From positions 588,001 through 652,000 of the forward strand of contig BSBK01005146.1 of NCBI GenBank assembly GCA_027943335.1: DNA of 64,000 nucleotides, given 5' to 3'. The notes under the pieces were generated by a model. It was not told where the DNA came from. It did no database searches and worked only from the letters and a program-made list of their open reading frames with translations. The DNA comes from Chamaecyparis obtusa (lineage: Eukaryota; Streptophyta; Pinopsida; Cupressales; Cupressaceae). The stretch's first letter is position 1. Each line of letters opens with the position of its first letter. Positions 45,796-58,261 of the stretch are shown one piece after another. The position numbers and the translations under genes are program-made.

Positions 45796-46490
45796 GGTAT
45801 GCTTAAGTCATTAGGTGTTTTTGGTTCATATCCCTTACCCACAAGTATGATCTAGGACCTGAGTGTGGCTAATCATAGACATATCAGTCTGTGTGGTCTA
45901 TCTTTCCTTCTGGCTATACCTCGATTCTGAGTGAATTAGGGTTTGATCACTTCTATGGCTGAGTGATGGCACTCAGACCATAAAACTTTCCATTTACCTA
46001 TGGGTGAGATTACGATCACCTTAGAGGATGTGTATCATATCCTTCGCTTGCTGACTAGAGGAGAGTTGGTTTATTATGATTCTGTATATGATGGGTCAGC
46101 ATATCGGTGGGTTTTTCTAGATCAGACCATTGGAGATGATCATATCCAGTGGGCCCAGTTTGTTTCTTTTCCAGTGCTACCAGTAGTCTTAGGTACTCTG
46201 ATTGGTGGGTTCCTACTTCCAGATAGACGTGGTCATGGGTTTGCAGTTGGATGGGGTCCTATCCTTAAGGATTTGATGGCACATCCCTGACAGTTTGATT
46301 GGGGTTCCTGTGTATTAGCTCATTTGTATCATGAGCTACATATAGTAGTTTATAGATGATCTTCTACGCTCATTGCAGGAGTGATATTACTATAGCTTTG
46401 GAATTGGGAGAATCTCCTAGTGACACATCCTATCACAGTGTGACAACGAGATCTGGGTTGGCCATTTGCCTAGATGTATGAGGGTATGGT
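45796..46490 (+). pseudogene. Element G antisense PMD gene, main exon, truncated
   Basis: The plus strand, antisense to the element, encodes the N-terminal two thirds of a plant mobile domain: HSDHKTFHLPMGEITITLED, then VFLDQTIGDDHIQWAQF, GHGFAVGWGPILKDL, FDWGSCVLAHLYHEL and a DLGWPF motif. The best open stretch is 46000-46290 (96 codons). Compared with B the domain is cut near 46490, where other element sequence begins, so the C-terminal part is lost. Stops also occur in the first part. The match with B, residue by residue, makes the family call firm. Confidence 0.75.
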
Positions 46491-47934
46491 TATTCAGACC
46501 CCCTTTTGTTTTGTCAATTTTCCCTCTTGCAATCATAAACTAAGAAAGACAAAATACATTAAATGCATTTAATCTAAGATGTATGCAACTAACTATCATT
46601 ATTCAAAAATTTGGATCTTATAGTCATCATTGAGCAATTTTTGGAATCCCACTTTAGTACAACCATCACTAGTTCAACCATGATGATATGAATACTTTTT
46701 GCACCTCTTGTGTTTTGCTTTCCCATCTCTTTTTTGGTACAACTATAATTGATTGAAGCCAATCATGAGAGTGCAAATACCGATTTTTTCAGATTCTATG
46801 TTGCAAGTGGATTTTGGTATTATGATATTAAAATCAAAATATCCAAGGTATCCTTTTGCGTAAACAAACATAGATCTTAGTTTTATCCTATGTACAAGTC
46901 CTCGATGATTCTTTGATGATCACGTCCTAAAAAAAATAATACATGCTTTAAGACTTTGATTTTAAGATAGTCATTTAGAAATCAACTAAAATATCATGCT
47001 TTCATTATAGCTTGTCTAGTTTAAAAACTCCCATCGATTTGCTAGAAAGACATGATTTCATCAATCAAGTCAACACTTAGAATTTTTTTTTGTAATGTTT
47101 TTCAAATCCATATTTCAGGTGTAGTTCCATCCATTTCATACTTTTAATCCTAATAAAGATAAGGTCATGTAAGATCTGAGATTAAATTTTGCATTTGGTT
47201 CAAATTGGATTGGGATTGAATATTTGATTAAGTGTTTCACTTGCATTTTTAATGAATTGATTCGATGATTGATTGAAGTTTTCTTTTGATGAATCCTTCC
47301 TCATTTTGAGTAGATTGCCCCTAGTTTGATATGATTTCAAAGTTGGACTTAGGACAATTTGCATATTAGGTGACCAAAATCTTGAGGTACTTGCAAATGC
47401 AATTGTGGGGTTCTATTATGCAATATATACAAATGCTGGCAAATGCAATATTTACAAGGTGACCTTCTAGGTATGCAACTGAATTGGACTTTCAATGGCA
47501 CATGTTTACCAGGTTTTCACCGATTGAATGGATCTTGCTTTCTTTTTCTATTTTTAAAGCTTTTTCCTTTCTTTTCTACCAAAGTGCCTATTTGCTAGGT
47601 TTTCACCAAGATAATTTTTCTCTTTTTCTCTTTTTTTCTCTTTTTTTGTATTTTTCTTTTTTTTTTTTCAATTTTTTTCTTCATATCATCAAGGTGCCTA
47701 TTTTATAGGTTTTCACCTAGACAACATCTTTTTGAGGATCATATATGAATGTTTTTGGCTTTCTTCATGCTCAATTTTCCACTATTTTTGATCTTTTCTG
47801 CTTTTTCAAATTGTTTGCTCTTTTCTATTTTTTTTCAATGTTTTTGGTATTTTCAAGATCTCTTTTGACTATATACAATAAATAGGATGATTTCCATCTA
47901 ATTTTCTGATACTCTTTATACTCTTTCATCTACT
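46491..47934 (-). other. Element G region between PMD gene and integrase
   Basis: It is non-coding, homologous to 15494-16950 of B. It contains the three GTGAAAACCTAG-type motifs (47498-47530, 47576-47614, 47686-47722) in a T-rich setting. Confidence 0.55.
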
Positions 47935-49260
47935 TCATGTATAGAACCTCTTTAGATGAATGCCATTAATAGGTTCTTGTAGCTCTTCTCCATCACAATC
48001 CGCTAACTTGTAGGTGCCAGTCCCAAAAGATGAAGTGATAAAAAAAGGTCCTAACCAATTTGCTTCCTATTTTCCTTTCTTTTCCCTTTCCACTTGGTTC
48101 TTGGGATTCTCTCACAAAACTAGGTCACCTATCTGAAATGTTCTTGATTTGATGTCCTTGTTATAAGTCCTTGACATTCTATTTTGATATACTTTTAAGT
48201 GATTAAATGCTTGTTGCTATTTCTCATCTAGAAGTTCTAGTTCATGTAATCTAGCAACTTTATAATCCTCCTCACTTATCAAACCAAGTAGAGACACTCT
48301 TAAGGATGGAAGTTCTACCTCCAATGGTAAAACTGCTTTTGTTCCAAAGACTAAGGAAAAGGGTGTAGCCCTTGTTGGCATTCTAATGCTGGTCCTATAA
48401 GCCCATAAGGTCAGGTTTATTTTGATATGCCAATCTCTACTTGAATTGTCCACCGTTCTCTTCAATATCTTTAAGGTGTTTTTATTCATTGCTTCAGCTT
48501 GTCCATTACCTTGGGGGTAATATATTGATGAAGAGTGATGGATCATATGGAACTTTGTGCACAACTCCTTTAGGTCTTTATTTTTGAAGTGCTTTGCATT
48601 ATTCATTATGATGGCACGAGGAACACCATATCTACATATTATATGGTTTAGGATAAACAAAGATATCTTCTTTCCCGTTGTAGTTGATAAGAGTACAACT
48701 TCCACCCATTTAATAAAGTACTCCCTTGCCTTGATAATGAATTTATGACCATTTGAAGATGGTGGATAAATTATTTGTATTAAATCTAGACCCCATTGAT
48801 AAAATGGCCAAGGTGTTGTCATTGGATGAAGCTCTTGTGTAGGTACATGTATCAAGTCTCCATGAAATTGACACTTTCTACAAGTTTTGGCAAAGTGACA
48901 AGTGTCTTTCTCTATTGTAGGCCAAAAATATCCTATCCTAAGAAGTTTCTTAGGTAGGGTTAATCCATTCGAATGTGACCCATAGATTCCCTTGTGGATT
49001 TATCACAAGGCTACACCTAATTCCTCTTTATCTAAACATCTAAGGAGCATTCCGTATAGACTCTTATGATACAATTTTTCAGATATTAAGGTATATAGAG
49101 AGGCTTGGCAGATGAAGCTTTTCTTTTGGTTCTTGGTTTGGTCCATAGGTAGGATTTGGTCTTTTAGGTAGGTGTAAATATGTCCATACCAAGGTGATTC
49201 ATGTGTTGTTAGTAAGAAAATGGTATGAGGATGGGTAGGGTCAAATGTGGTTGGTTCCAC
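47935..49260 (-). pseudogene. Element G integrase
   Basis: Read from about 49100 to a TGA at 47937-47935. The zinc module is present (CHSC-type Cys pair region near 48880). In the core the first Asp is present (GLDLIQ), the second reads Asn (IIMNNAKHF, about 48605-48580), and the Glu is present (GNGQAEAMNK). The longest open stretch is 48217-48855 (212 codons). Stops interrupt the C-terminal GPF module. Loss of the second catalytic Asp makes it inactive. Confidence 0.85.
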
Positions 49261-49800
49261 TTCTTCTACCAGGAATTCATATATGGCGCTTTGATCTGGT
49301 ATTTATAGAAGTGATGCCAAAGTTGCCATTACATCTGCTGCTTTGTTCTTTTCTCTTGGCACTTGTTCAAATATAATAAGAGTGAAGTACTTCTTAAGAT
49401 TTTCTACCATGTTTTTATAAGGTACCATCTTGTCATCTTTTGTCTGATATTCATCATTAATTTAATTAATGACTAATTGTGAGTCTCCATAAACCTTTAG
49501 TTCTGTCACCTTCCACTCTAATGCCAACTTGATTCCAATGACTAAGGCCTCATATTCTGCTATGTTATTGGTGCATGGAAATAGAAATTTATGACTTTGG
49601 AATTGTAGATCCTTGAGGAGTGATTAAGAGTATGCCTGCTCCTGATCCATGTTGGGTGTAGGAACCATCAAAATATAGTTTCCATGTCTTCACCTCAACA
49701 TTCACAATCTTGAAATCTGGGAATTCTACTTGAATTGGATGATCATCTTGTAGTGGTGATTCTGCTAATTGATTAGCAATGACTTGCCCTTTGATAGATT
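49261..49800 (-). pseudogene. Element G second RNase H
   Basis: All four acidic positions are kept: LYFDGSYTQ (about 49680), [15 protein letters not shown] (about 49485) and NKAADVMA. One frameshift near 49600 and a few stops interrupt it. Confidence 0.8.
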
Positions 49801-51250
49801 TTCAGTCTACATACTTAATGTCAAATTCACTTAACACCATGACCCATTTGGCTGGCCTTCCATTTAATGTTGTTTTACTAAGTATATACTTCAAAGGATC
49901 GATCTTGGTAATGAGTCTTATCTTATGAGATAACATATAATGGTGTAGTTTTTGGGAAGAAAAAACCACAACCAAACATGCCCTTTCGATAAATGTATAG
50001 TTCAACTCGTATTTGACCAAAGTTCTACTTATGTAATATATAGCTTTTTCTTTGTTTGATTCATCTTCTTGTGCCAAAAGTGCCCCCAATGAATGCTCGG
50101 TCACTGAAATATATAAGATCAAAGGTTTGCCTCTAATTGGTGGCATCAAATTTGGAGGGTTCATGAGGTATTTCTTCAACATTTTAAAGGCTTCTTTACA
50201 CTTCTCATCCCATTTGAAAACTATATCTTTATGTAGAAGTTGCGTGAAGTTATGCCATTTTTTCACCAATTGGGATATAAATCTCCCGATGGATTGAATT
50301 CTCCCTTGCAGTGACCTCATTTGGCTTATGTTTCTAGGTGCTTCCATCTCCATGATGGCTTTGACTTTAGCGGGATCCACCTCTATTCCTTTCACTGATA
50401 CAATGTAGCCTAGCAGTTTTCCCGATTGGACCCCAAATACACACTTTTTTGGATTGAGCCTTACTTTGAATTGCTCTAATCTGACAAATTTTTTCTCTAG
50501 AATTGGTAGACTCTCCTCTCTTGAATGATATTTTTCTAATATTTCATCTACATAATCTTCCATGAACTTATGCATCATATCATGGAATATTGTTGTCATG
50601 GCCCTTTGATATGTTTTCCCAACATTCTTTAAACCAAAGGGCATAATATTCCAGTAGAATGTTCCCCATGCACATGTAAATGCTATTTTATCTTGGTCCT
50701 CAGGTGCTATCTTGATTTGGTTATAGCCACTAAATCCATCCATAAGAGAAAACATGGAATGTCCCGTTGTTAGGTCCACAATGGTGTCTATGCTTGGAAG
50801 AGGAAAATCATCTTTAGGACATGCCAAATTTAGATCCATAAAATCTGTGCAAATCCTGATGGACTTATCTACTTTTGAAACTGGCACTATATTTGAAATC
50901 CATTGGGTATAATCAATGGCCCTAATAAATCCCACTTTTAGCAATTTCTCCAACTCCACTTTTACTAGCAAGGCTATATGTGGATGTATTTTCCTTAGCT
51001 TCTGTTTGACTGGTTTGGCTCCTTCTTTGATGTTCAACTAATGCATAATTAGATTTTGGTCCAATCTCGGCATATCATTATATGACCATGTGAAGTTGAA
51101 TTTTTTTATGAATTCTTCTCTCTCTTCACTAGATAAGGATGCCTCTAGGTGTATGATCTTTGGCTCGGTTTCTAACCCAATGTTTATATTTTCTATAGGC
51201 TCGATCAAAATTGGAGATCTCTCTTCATAGTGTTCAGGTAAAGCATCCAA
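49801..51250 (-). pseudogene. Element G RT and degenerate RNase H
   Basis: A long open stretch (51037-49802, 411 codons) contains KQKLRKIHPHIALLVK, CTDFMDLNLACP, FSLMDGFSGYNQIK and FGLKN. At the active site YVDE replaces YVDD, so the second Asp of the pair is Glu. RNase H follows without its acidic residues. A TAG at 51038 separates the stretch from the preceding 70 codons, and a TGA at 49802 ends it. Confidence 0.87.
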
Positions 51251-52860
51251 ACTTCCTTCCTTAGGTACCTTAATTGGGTTTTCACCTTCGGAAACATCCT
51301 TTATTTATTTTTCTTTTGGATCTAATGTTGCCACAACGTGGTTTTCAACACTAGATTCTTTTCTTTTTTTACTTTTTTTGTTTTTTCATTTTTAGGTGGA
51401 TTTAAAGTTTGGATACTCCCCTTTATCATTTCCTCCTAATATTCCATAGTAGAAGAAGGTTCAACCGCATTGAGATATAGGGACACCATGTTGTCATTCA
51501 AAAAGGTTGGGAGGATGGTTGGTTCAATGGAATCCCATTCAATTAATTTTGGGTATATGAGAGTTAAAGGATCAATGCTTTGGTTTGGTTTGATGGGATT
51601 TAGGGATAAGACCTCATTTGATGGTTTGTACATTGTATCATCCAAGTCTATGACATGTGCCTTTTCTAAATGTTCTAAAGAAGTAGGATCAAAGTCTTCC
51701 TCACTAGAATCCTCTAAGGTTTCCATTGGATAAAAGTCTTGTGGATTAAACCTAACATTTGATTCCTCCATAGTAGGTCTCCATGAAGGTATGTAGGGTT
51801 CACCTACCCATTGATTTATTGTAATTTCTTGAATTTGAATATTTTCTACGACCACTTGATTTGAAGTAGAAGCTCGATTTTGATTTGGTTCTACTATTTG
51901 CTCCTTTTCTTTGTTAGAATTATAGGTATGAATGACATCTATCTCCTTATCATGGCATGACTCACTTGATAATGAGTCCCATTCCCATTGATTAGAATCT
52001 TCATCACTATGTGATTCTAATTGCAATATCTGATCATAAACTTTAGGATAGGTCTTTTGTGTGTATCCTTGTTCTAAGTACCCTAATCCTATCTTTTCCT
52101 TGCTATCTCACCATGTCATTTCAATTGGTTCTATAAGTCCTTCATTACTTGTGCCCAAAGGTCCTTGGCCCTTGTATCCAATATTTTGCATTATTTGGAA
52201 TCCTTTCCCATATTGATGTGTGGGAATGCTAATATTTTGGATATGTTTTTCTTGGGCACTTGACTCCTCATCTTTATAAAGCCAATTGAGAATTTCATTA
52301 TCATCTTCATCCATGGATGGAGAAGTATTTTCTTTCACAAAATGATCATTATATCTATGGGGTAGATTGGATGGCTTTCCATATGACTTGGGGGATAATG
52401 GAAAATCCATCATGGATAAAGAATATTCCCCTACTCCTTTTTGCTTGATTTTACATTGTTTATCAAAATTTCTCATCATTTGGTCCATCTTTTGGTAATG
52501 TTCATCTTTGGTGTATATTTGGATGGCTTTATCTTTGTCTTCTTTCTACTTCTCATGTGTATTCTCCTCACTAACCTTTTCCTTGCCCTTTGTCGATGTA
52601 GCTAGGTTAGTGGGCCTTTGGATGTCTTCAATAACAATTTTGCTTTCCATCTTTTCCTTTCCTTTTAATAATGGAATGCCCTCAGAACTTTTCCCTTGCC
52701 CTATTTGTTTAGATATAGACCCTTTTGTATTATGCGAGACTAAAGAGTCATTGATAGGCTTCATGTTGTTACAATATTGGAATGGGTTTGAGTCCCCACT
52801 TACCATAATCTCTTGACCTAGATAAGGGAATTTTAAACATTGGTGGTAAGTAGAAGGCAC
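51251..52860 (-). pseudogene. Element G acidic linker with G-patch-like segment
   Basis: Two frames are joined by a shift between about 51250 and 51435. Open stretches are 52026-51436, 52488-52108 and 52860-52546, separated by TAG or TGA. The G-patch-like part (IMQNIGYKGQGPLG then IEPIEM) lies at about 52215-52111. The rest is Asp/Glu/Ser-rich, as in A. Confidence 0.72.
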
Positions 52861-52863
52861 GAC

Positions 52864-53589
52864 CTATATTTCGTGAATCCATGACCTCCCTAATAAGATA
52901 TTGTAGGTCAACTTTAGGTCTAAAACTTGGCATATGGTCTCTTTTTGCATGGGATCAACTCTGATGGGAAGTACTATGACTCCTTTAGATGCTCTTTCTT
53001 CATCATCATAGGATTTGATGGTTATTTTCTTCTTTGGGTCAATAGTCTCCTCGAAAAATCCTAGGGCTTTTACCAAGTTTAGGGTACAAATATTTAAGCC
53101 GACTCCTCCATCGATAAGCACTCTTTTCACTCTAAGTTTGTGAATAAGGACTTTTATATGCAAAGGGAAATTCTGTGGGTGGTTTAGTGACATGTCATCT
53201 TGTTCAGAAAATGATAAGCAATAAGGAGAAATGAGATGTCCCACCAAATTTTGAAACTTGTCCGCATCTAGGTTTAGAGGCACATTGGTTTCTACTAGAA
53301 TATCCTTGTGAGTAGGTGATAATTTGAGCAATTCTAGGATTGAAACTTGAGTAGGAGTTCTTTGTAATTGATCAACCAAGTTATATTGCTTTGAGAATGA
53401 TGATGTGCTTTGGTTGGGTAAAAAAATTCTTGGAACATTTGTAGGTAAAGTGATTTTAGAAGCTTTCCCCCTAGTGATAACATTGGATGATGCTTCTCTT
53501 GGTTTCTCCTTTACCATGATAACATTTATGGTATTGTCCTCTTCACTTAGAGTATTGATTATGTTATCATAGGTATGAGAAAAGTTCAC
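52864..53589 (-). pseudogene. Element G protease
   Basis: The 241-codon stretch has VLIDGGVGLNIC (about 53120-53085) with an intact Asp-Gly-Gly, and YNILLGRSWIHE near its end. The frame is open until a TAG at 52864. Sequence and position match the protease of A. Confidence 0.82.
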
Positions 53590-53639
53590 TTTCTCATTAC
53601 CTCTTTTTTGATTTTGGTTGGGATTAGATGACTCACCCT

Positions 53640-55344
53640 TTTCATGGTTTAAAAAGGGTTCTTGAAGGCCTTATGATCCTCATTGTTTTGAGGCCCTTCA
53701 ATTTTGATAGTTCCATCATCTATTAGGTCTTGCACTAAGTGTTTTAACTTCATATATTCATTGGTTTTGTGACCCTTATTTTGATGATACTCACAATGGT
53801 GAGAATCATTCCACCAATTAGGTTTAATTTTAGGTTCATAAGGTCTCAAATTAGGTAATGTGATAATCTTATTAGCAACCAAGGTTCTTAATGCGTTCTC
53901 CAAGGGTTCACCTAAAAAGGTGAATTTTCTCTTTTGATATGTGGAGAAAAAGGGTTTGGGCTTATTCCCATTACCATTATTAAAAGGATTATTATTAGAA
54001 TTGTTGTTGGGATTGTTGGAATTGTTGTTGGAATTATTGAAATTAAAGGGAGCTCTATTCATTTGATTTACAATGTTTGAAGAACTAGCTCCACTCGATA
54101 AGTTAAAAGGGGTCGGTTTGAAGTTGTGGGCCTCCACAACTCCATCGTTCACAAGATTTTTGTTATTATTCTTTAACCATAACTTAGGTTTATCATTGTG
54201 AATTTTGGCCCCTCTACTATTAACATAATTAGATACATAATGGTTATTGTTGTTGTTGGTATTGGATTTATTATCTTTGAATTTTTTTTATCTCTCTTTT
54301 AACCAATACGTCTTCAATCTTGATCCCATTTTTGATAAGTTTTTCAAATGTTGGGGGACATTGAAGTTGTGATCGATAATTCATCTCCATGGTAAAATTG
54401 TTTGTAAATATTTCCATCTTCTCCTTCTCTAGGATACTTCGTGGATACCTTGCAAAAATGGTCCTCCACCTTTGTAGGAATCCTAAGAAGGATTCACAAT
54501 CTTTCTATTTGGTATCATACAATTTGAGCAATTTGATTTCATGCTTGATATTATAGGAGTAGTGGGTCACAAACTTAGAGGCTAATTCCTCAAAAGTCTT
54601 TATTCCTTGTGGAAGCTTAGAGAACCATTCCATGGTGGGACCTCCCAAGCTCCTAGGAAAAACTCTCATTAGGTACATAGTGTTGTGCATGAACTCAATG
54701 CTTAAGGCACAAAACTCCCTTAGATGATCTCGTGGGTCTCTTTTACCCATATACTTATCATATTTAGGAAAAATGGTATTGAAGGGAAAAGGTGCCATGA
54801 CCAAGCTTTTGTCGAATGGGAAAGGACACAAAGCTTCAATAGAAAAGGGTTTAGGTTCAGCGGCCTTTTTCATTAAATCTATTTGTTCTTGAAATGTTTG
54901 TAATTGTTTGGTCATAGTATTCATGGGGTTATCTACTTCTTGATTCTTCTTAAGTTTCTCTATATCATAGTCATATGGGAGCTTTACTCCCGCTTGGGCT
55001 ATGTTTAGGAAAATTTTCTCCCTATCCCTATCTATCAGTTTCTCCATGACTTCAAAAAAATCATTATCTTGAGTTTCTCTATTATCCCTTTCTTCAAGTG
55101 TTTCCTTAGGACCTTCATTAGCATTATTGGTGTTATTGTTGTTTCCTCCATGGTGGTAATCATGAAACACAAAGTTTCTACCCATTTCTTCAAGTCTTTC
55201 TTCAAATAAATTTGGGAGAATATCCCCTTGATCATGACCTTTGAAAAGACTTTGGCATTCAAAATCACATACTTTGTTAGCAAAGCAAGTGCTATCTCCT
55301 TGTAAAGATACCCTAAGTTTGTGGGATTGTGTGGAAACTGACAT
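53640..55344 (-). pseudogene. Element G gag
   Basis: The ATG at 55344 starts MSVSTQSHKLRV. The first 279 codons are open (55344-54505) and include FPKYDKYMGKRDPRDHLREF and MEWFSKLPQG. After an interrupted part the frame resumes at 54152-53649 with an Asn-rich tract and the knuckle CEYHQNKGHKTNEY, whose last Cys is Tyr. Frameshifts lie near 54160-54500 and 53600. H is inserted just upstream of the ATG. Confidence 0.85.
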
Positions 55345-55353
55345 CCAACAAGG

Positions 55354-58053
55354 TGTTAGTCCATTTTCCAGTCATTGCAAAAATCTTATGAAAATGGCCT
55401 ATTCTCTGCAGTCTTTGTTATGCTGTCCTGCCATGCCTGCAATCATAGTCTTGACTTGCGATGAGAATCCTTAGTGTTTCATGGTGTGTGCACCTACCCT
55501 ATGTTCTTCCATGTTGTCACCTTGCTTCAGTCTAGGTCGCATCTCCTAATTCACAAAACCCAGGGAATTATTCAAATTTTAGGGTTTGCAGGAAATGTTT
55601 TCAGAATCTGCCATAGTGTCGAAAACCCACATTATTTTTGAAAATCCATGATGTTTTCGGTCTGTGTGAAAGCCTTTGTTGTTTTTGACCTTATGCCTTC
55701 CCGCTTTTATGCACTTATCTTCTGGCATTGAAAACCCTGTGTGTTTTCAGTCATTCGCTATGTCAAAAACCCTGTGTGTTTTTGACCTCGCATTTCTTCC
55801 CTTTTGTCGACAATCCATGTTCATCGGTCCTAAGTGCACAAGTGTGATCAATTGTGGGACCTAGTCTTTGGATGAGTTAGAGGATTTTGACATGTTAGAG
55901 CATCAATGGTTTTCATTAAAGCAAGAAGGATTCATGAGGGCTATGCAATCATGCGCCAACTATTGATCTTGTTTGCTACAAGTGTTTCTTTGGTGGTGGT
56001 CCTGATGTCAGAAGGGAGGCGAAGGTGTGTGTTTTCATTGGTTGTCACATGGCCACATGTCAAACTTTTCTGACATGCGATCATGTGACTGGTTAACACC
56101 TATTCCTGAGCCCGGTGGCAGGTGGTGGTGTGGCATCTTCTAGTTGGTCTGAGGTGGCATAATGGCGAATGGGCCCAAGTACTATTAAGAAGATTCTAGA
56201 TCAACGATGGTCATGTGATCATGTGGAATCTTGCCGATCCATGTGATCATGCAACCGACTGTCAATTTTCCTTGGTGGGCCTAGTGTGACTTCTCGGTGC
56301 TTTTGGTAGTGTGGGTAAAAGTGGCGGCCTGACAAATTTTCTTCTTGTTTGCTGGTTCGCGTAATGTTTTGGTGATGCCCTAGTTCATTTGGTGATTTAG
56401 CGAAGGGTGGTCGTGAGGTCGCTAAATTTTTAGCCAATGGCATGAAATGTTTTGTGAATTGGTGGAAGCCTTTTGTCGCTAGTTCACTGAATGATTAAGT
56501 GGGGCCACTGGGTTTCTAAAGTGATTAAAAGGCTGACAGATCTTGTGGCCATCATATCACCATTGGGATAAGGTGTGAGGAAGTTAACTTCACGGTCTAG
56601 TGATAGCCGTTGATGCTATCTAAGGTGAAGTGAAGATCTTAAAGCCCGTGAGGGTTATAAGATCAATGACCACGACTTAATGTTAATCTGATTTTGAATG
56701 ACGATCGCCGATTCACTTTTGGCACCATGAATATAGCCGTTGCTTGCAGATTTGAATTTTTGAACATTTCCTGTGACTAGAAAGGACTGAAATTGATGAC
56801 AGAAAGGGCTAGAGTTGGTAAAACTGATTTTCTCCACTGCTCCAGTGTGCTCCAGGGTGTGAGATGATTGCAAAAGAGGAACGTCTTGCCATAGGGGAGT
56901 TAATGAAATGTACCAAAAGTAGTTGCAAGGTCACTTCCAGTTTGAATTTTGCAGATTTTTGATTGATCTTCGGCACCTTTTCAGAGTTTCTCATGATTGA
57001 AGATTAGATGTCGATTAAGTGCATTTAGGACTTAGTTTTTTCCCTCCAAATTGTATCAGATTTTGATGAGCTTGAAATTCCTAATTGATGGAAAACCCTA
57101 ACCATGGTTACCCTTAGCTTGTTGCATCCTAACTTGTGTGGGATTTCAAGGTAACCATGGGTATATATGATGTTTTTGTTAATTTTCAAAGGGTTCCAGC
57201 TTCGAAGTTCTGAAGTGTTCCTAGTCCTAGATCCAAGATTGTAACACTTTGGCATTCGGTATTCTGTTGATGATAGAGAAAAAGTTGCAGGTCTAAGCTG
57301 TAATTTGCAAGCTTGACTCCTCTGGATTGATTATTTACACTTAAGGATTCTTCATACTTAATACAAGTACATGACCCTTATCTCTCCTTTGTGTCAACTT
57401 AGATAGATTCTGAACTTTCTAGTCCTTTGCATATTGTTTTATGTATATGTATCCATTCTTGAGTTCTAATCCAGGATTAGATGAAATGATGCTTTAGATG
57501 GGACATAGATCTATCTTATTGTCTATTTAAGGATATCTCATAAGTAGTAAAGGAGATTTTAGGTGTGTTTATGGCTTGGAATCTCAGCTATTGTCTAGTG
57601 TGTGTAGCATTCACGTTCTAGGAGATCTTGCCTAATGGATTAGGCACTGGCCTAAATGATTATCTCTTTATCAACAAATACTAATTATTTTTGTTATGAT
57701 CCCAAAAGCATAAGTTAAGAACCATCCTTTTAAGTTTTGAGTATTTGGTTGTATGTGGTTCTACCCATAGTAATGGAGAGTTAATGAGTGTGTGGTTAAC
57801 ACTTAGTACTTTCTTACTATCATATTATCTATTATTCAAACCTAGTTCTTGGTGTATGAAGTATATTTTATACTAGGTTAGGTGCACCCACCTTGGTTTT
57901 GCAAAGCCAGAAGCAGAAAAGGGCATATTAAGTCCCTATAGTTGGCCCAGTTGCCTTGCAGAGCTCCCACACTTGGAACTAACCATTTCTAATATCAGTC
58001 TCAAGGTACATTGGCAGCCTATTAGAGCATAAGCATCATTTTGGACACCAACA
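55354..58053 (+). repeat. Element H 5' LTR, 2.7 kb
   Basis: The bounds come from loss of element G similarity on the left, TG and CA ends, and the priming site 3 bp after the right end. No ORF of note is inside. A GTTTTCGA/TTTTTGAAAACCC-like phrase recurs around 55600-55790. Confidence 0.7.
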
Positions 58054-58056
58054 AGA

Positions 58057-58074
58057 TGGTGACTCTGCTATGGA
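58057..58074 (+). other. Primer-binding site of element H
   Basis: TGGTGACTCTGCTATGGA begins 3 bp after the LTR. It resembles the TGGCGACTCTGCTGGGGA-type sites of plant Ty3/gypsy elements, with a few substitutions. Confidence 0.75.
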
Positions 58075-58261
58075 AGTGTTATACATGCTCATCCTAACCA
58101 GTAGGTCATCATTGGAAGAAATAGGGTTGTTCTTGTCCCTTGTCTCTCTAACTCATTTGAATATTTCTAGAGTGAAGAAACTATATTATGATATTCTCAA
58201 TACACTTGGGTGGTGACTCAAACATCTCTGAAGTAGTGCTGGTCAGTATTTATTTTGCAAG

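Larger units (their letters stand above)
43466..55353 (-). mobile_element. Element G: Tat-type LTR retrotransposon, minus orientation, gag leader split by H
   Basis: One LTR (43466-44338) is present as the 3' LTR, followed to the right by polypurine tract, antisense PMD gene, three-copy motif, integrase, RNase H pair, RT, linker with G-patch, protease and gag. The right end at 55353 is the insertion point of H, about 10 bp upstream of the gag ATG, so leader and 5' LTR should continue after H. It is the same family as B but keeps protease and RT. The left flank is ataag (43461-43465). Confidence 0.88.

Noticed and set aside
54240..54290. Asn/Ile-rich coding repeat taken as a prion-like domain
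   Set aside because: The AAC/TTG repeats belong to the gag linker and vary by slippage between B and G; no further evidence supports a special role.
55600..55800. Repeated GAAAACCC phrases in the H LTR as a separate mobile element
   Set aside because: No terminal structure or duplication is present; it is better treated as internal LTR sequence.
57000..57260. Minus-strand ORF of 76 codons in the H LTR
   Set aside because: It has no motif, lies between the LTR ends and is antisense to the element.
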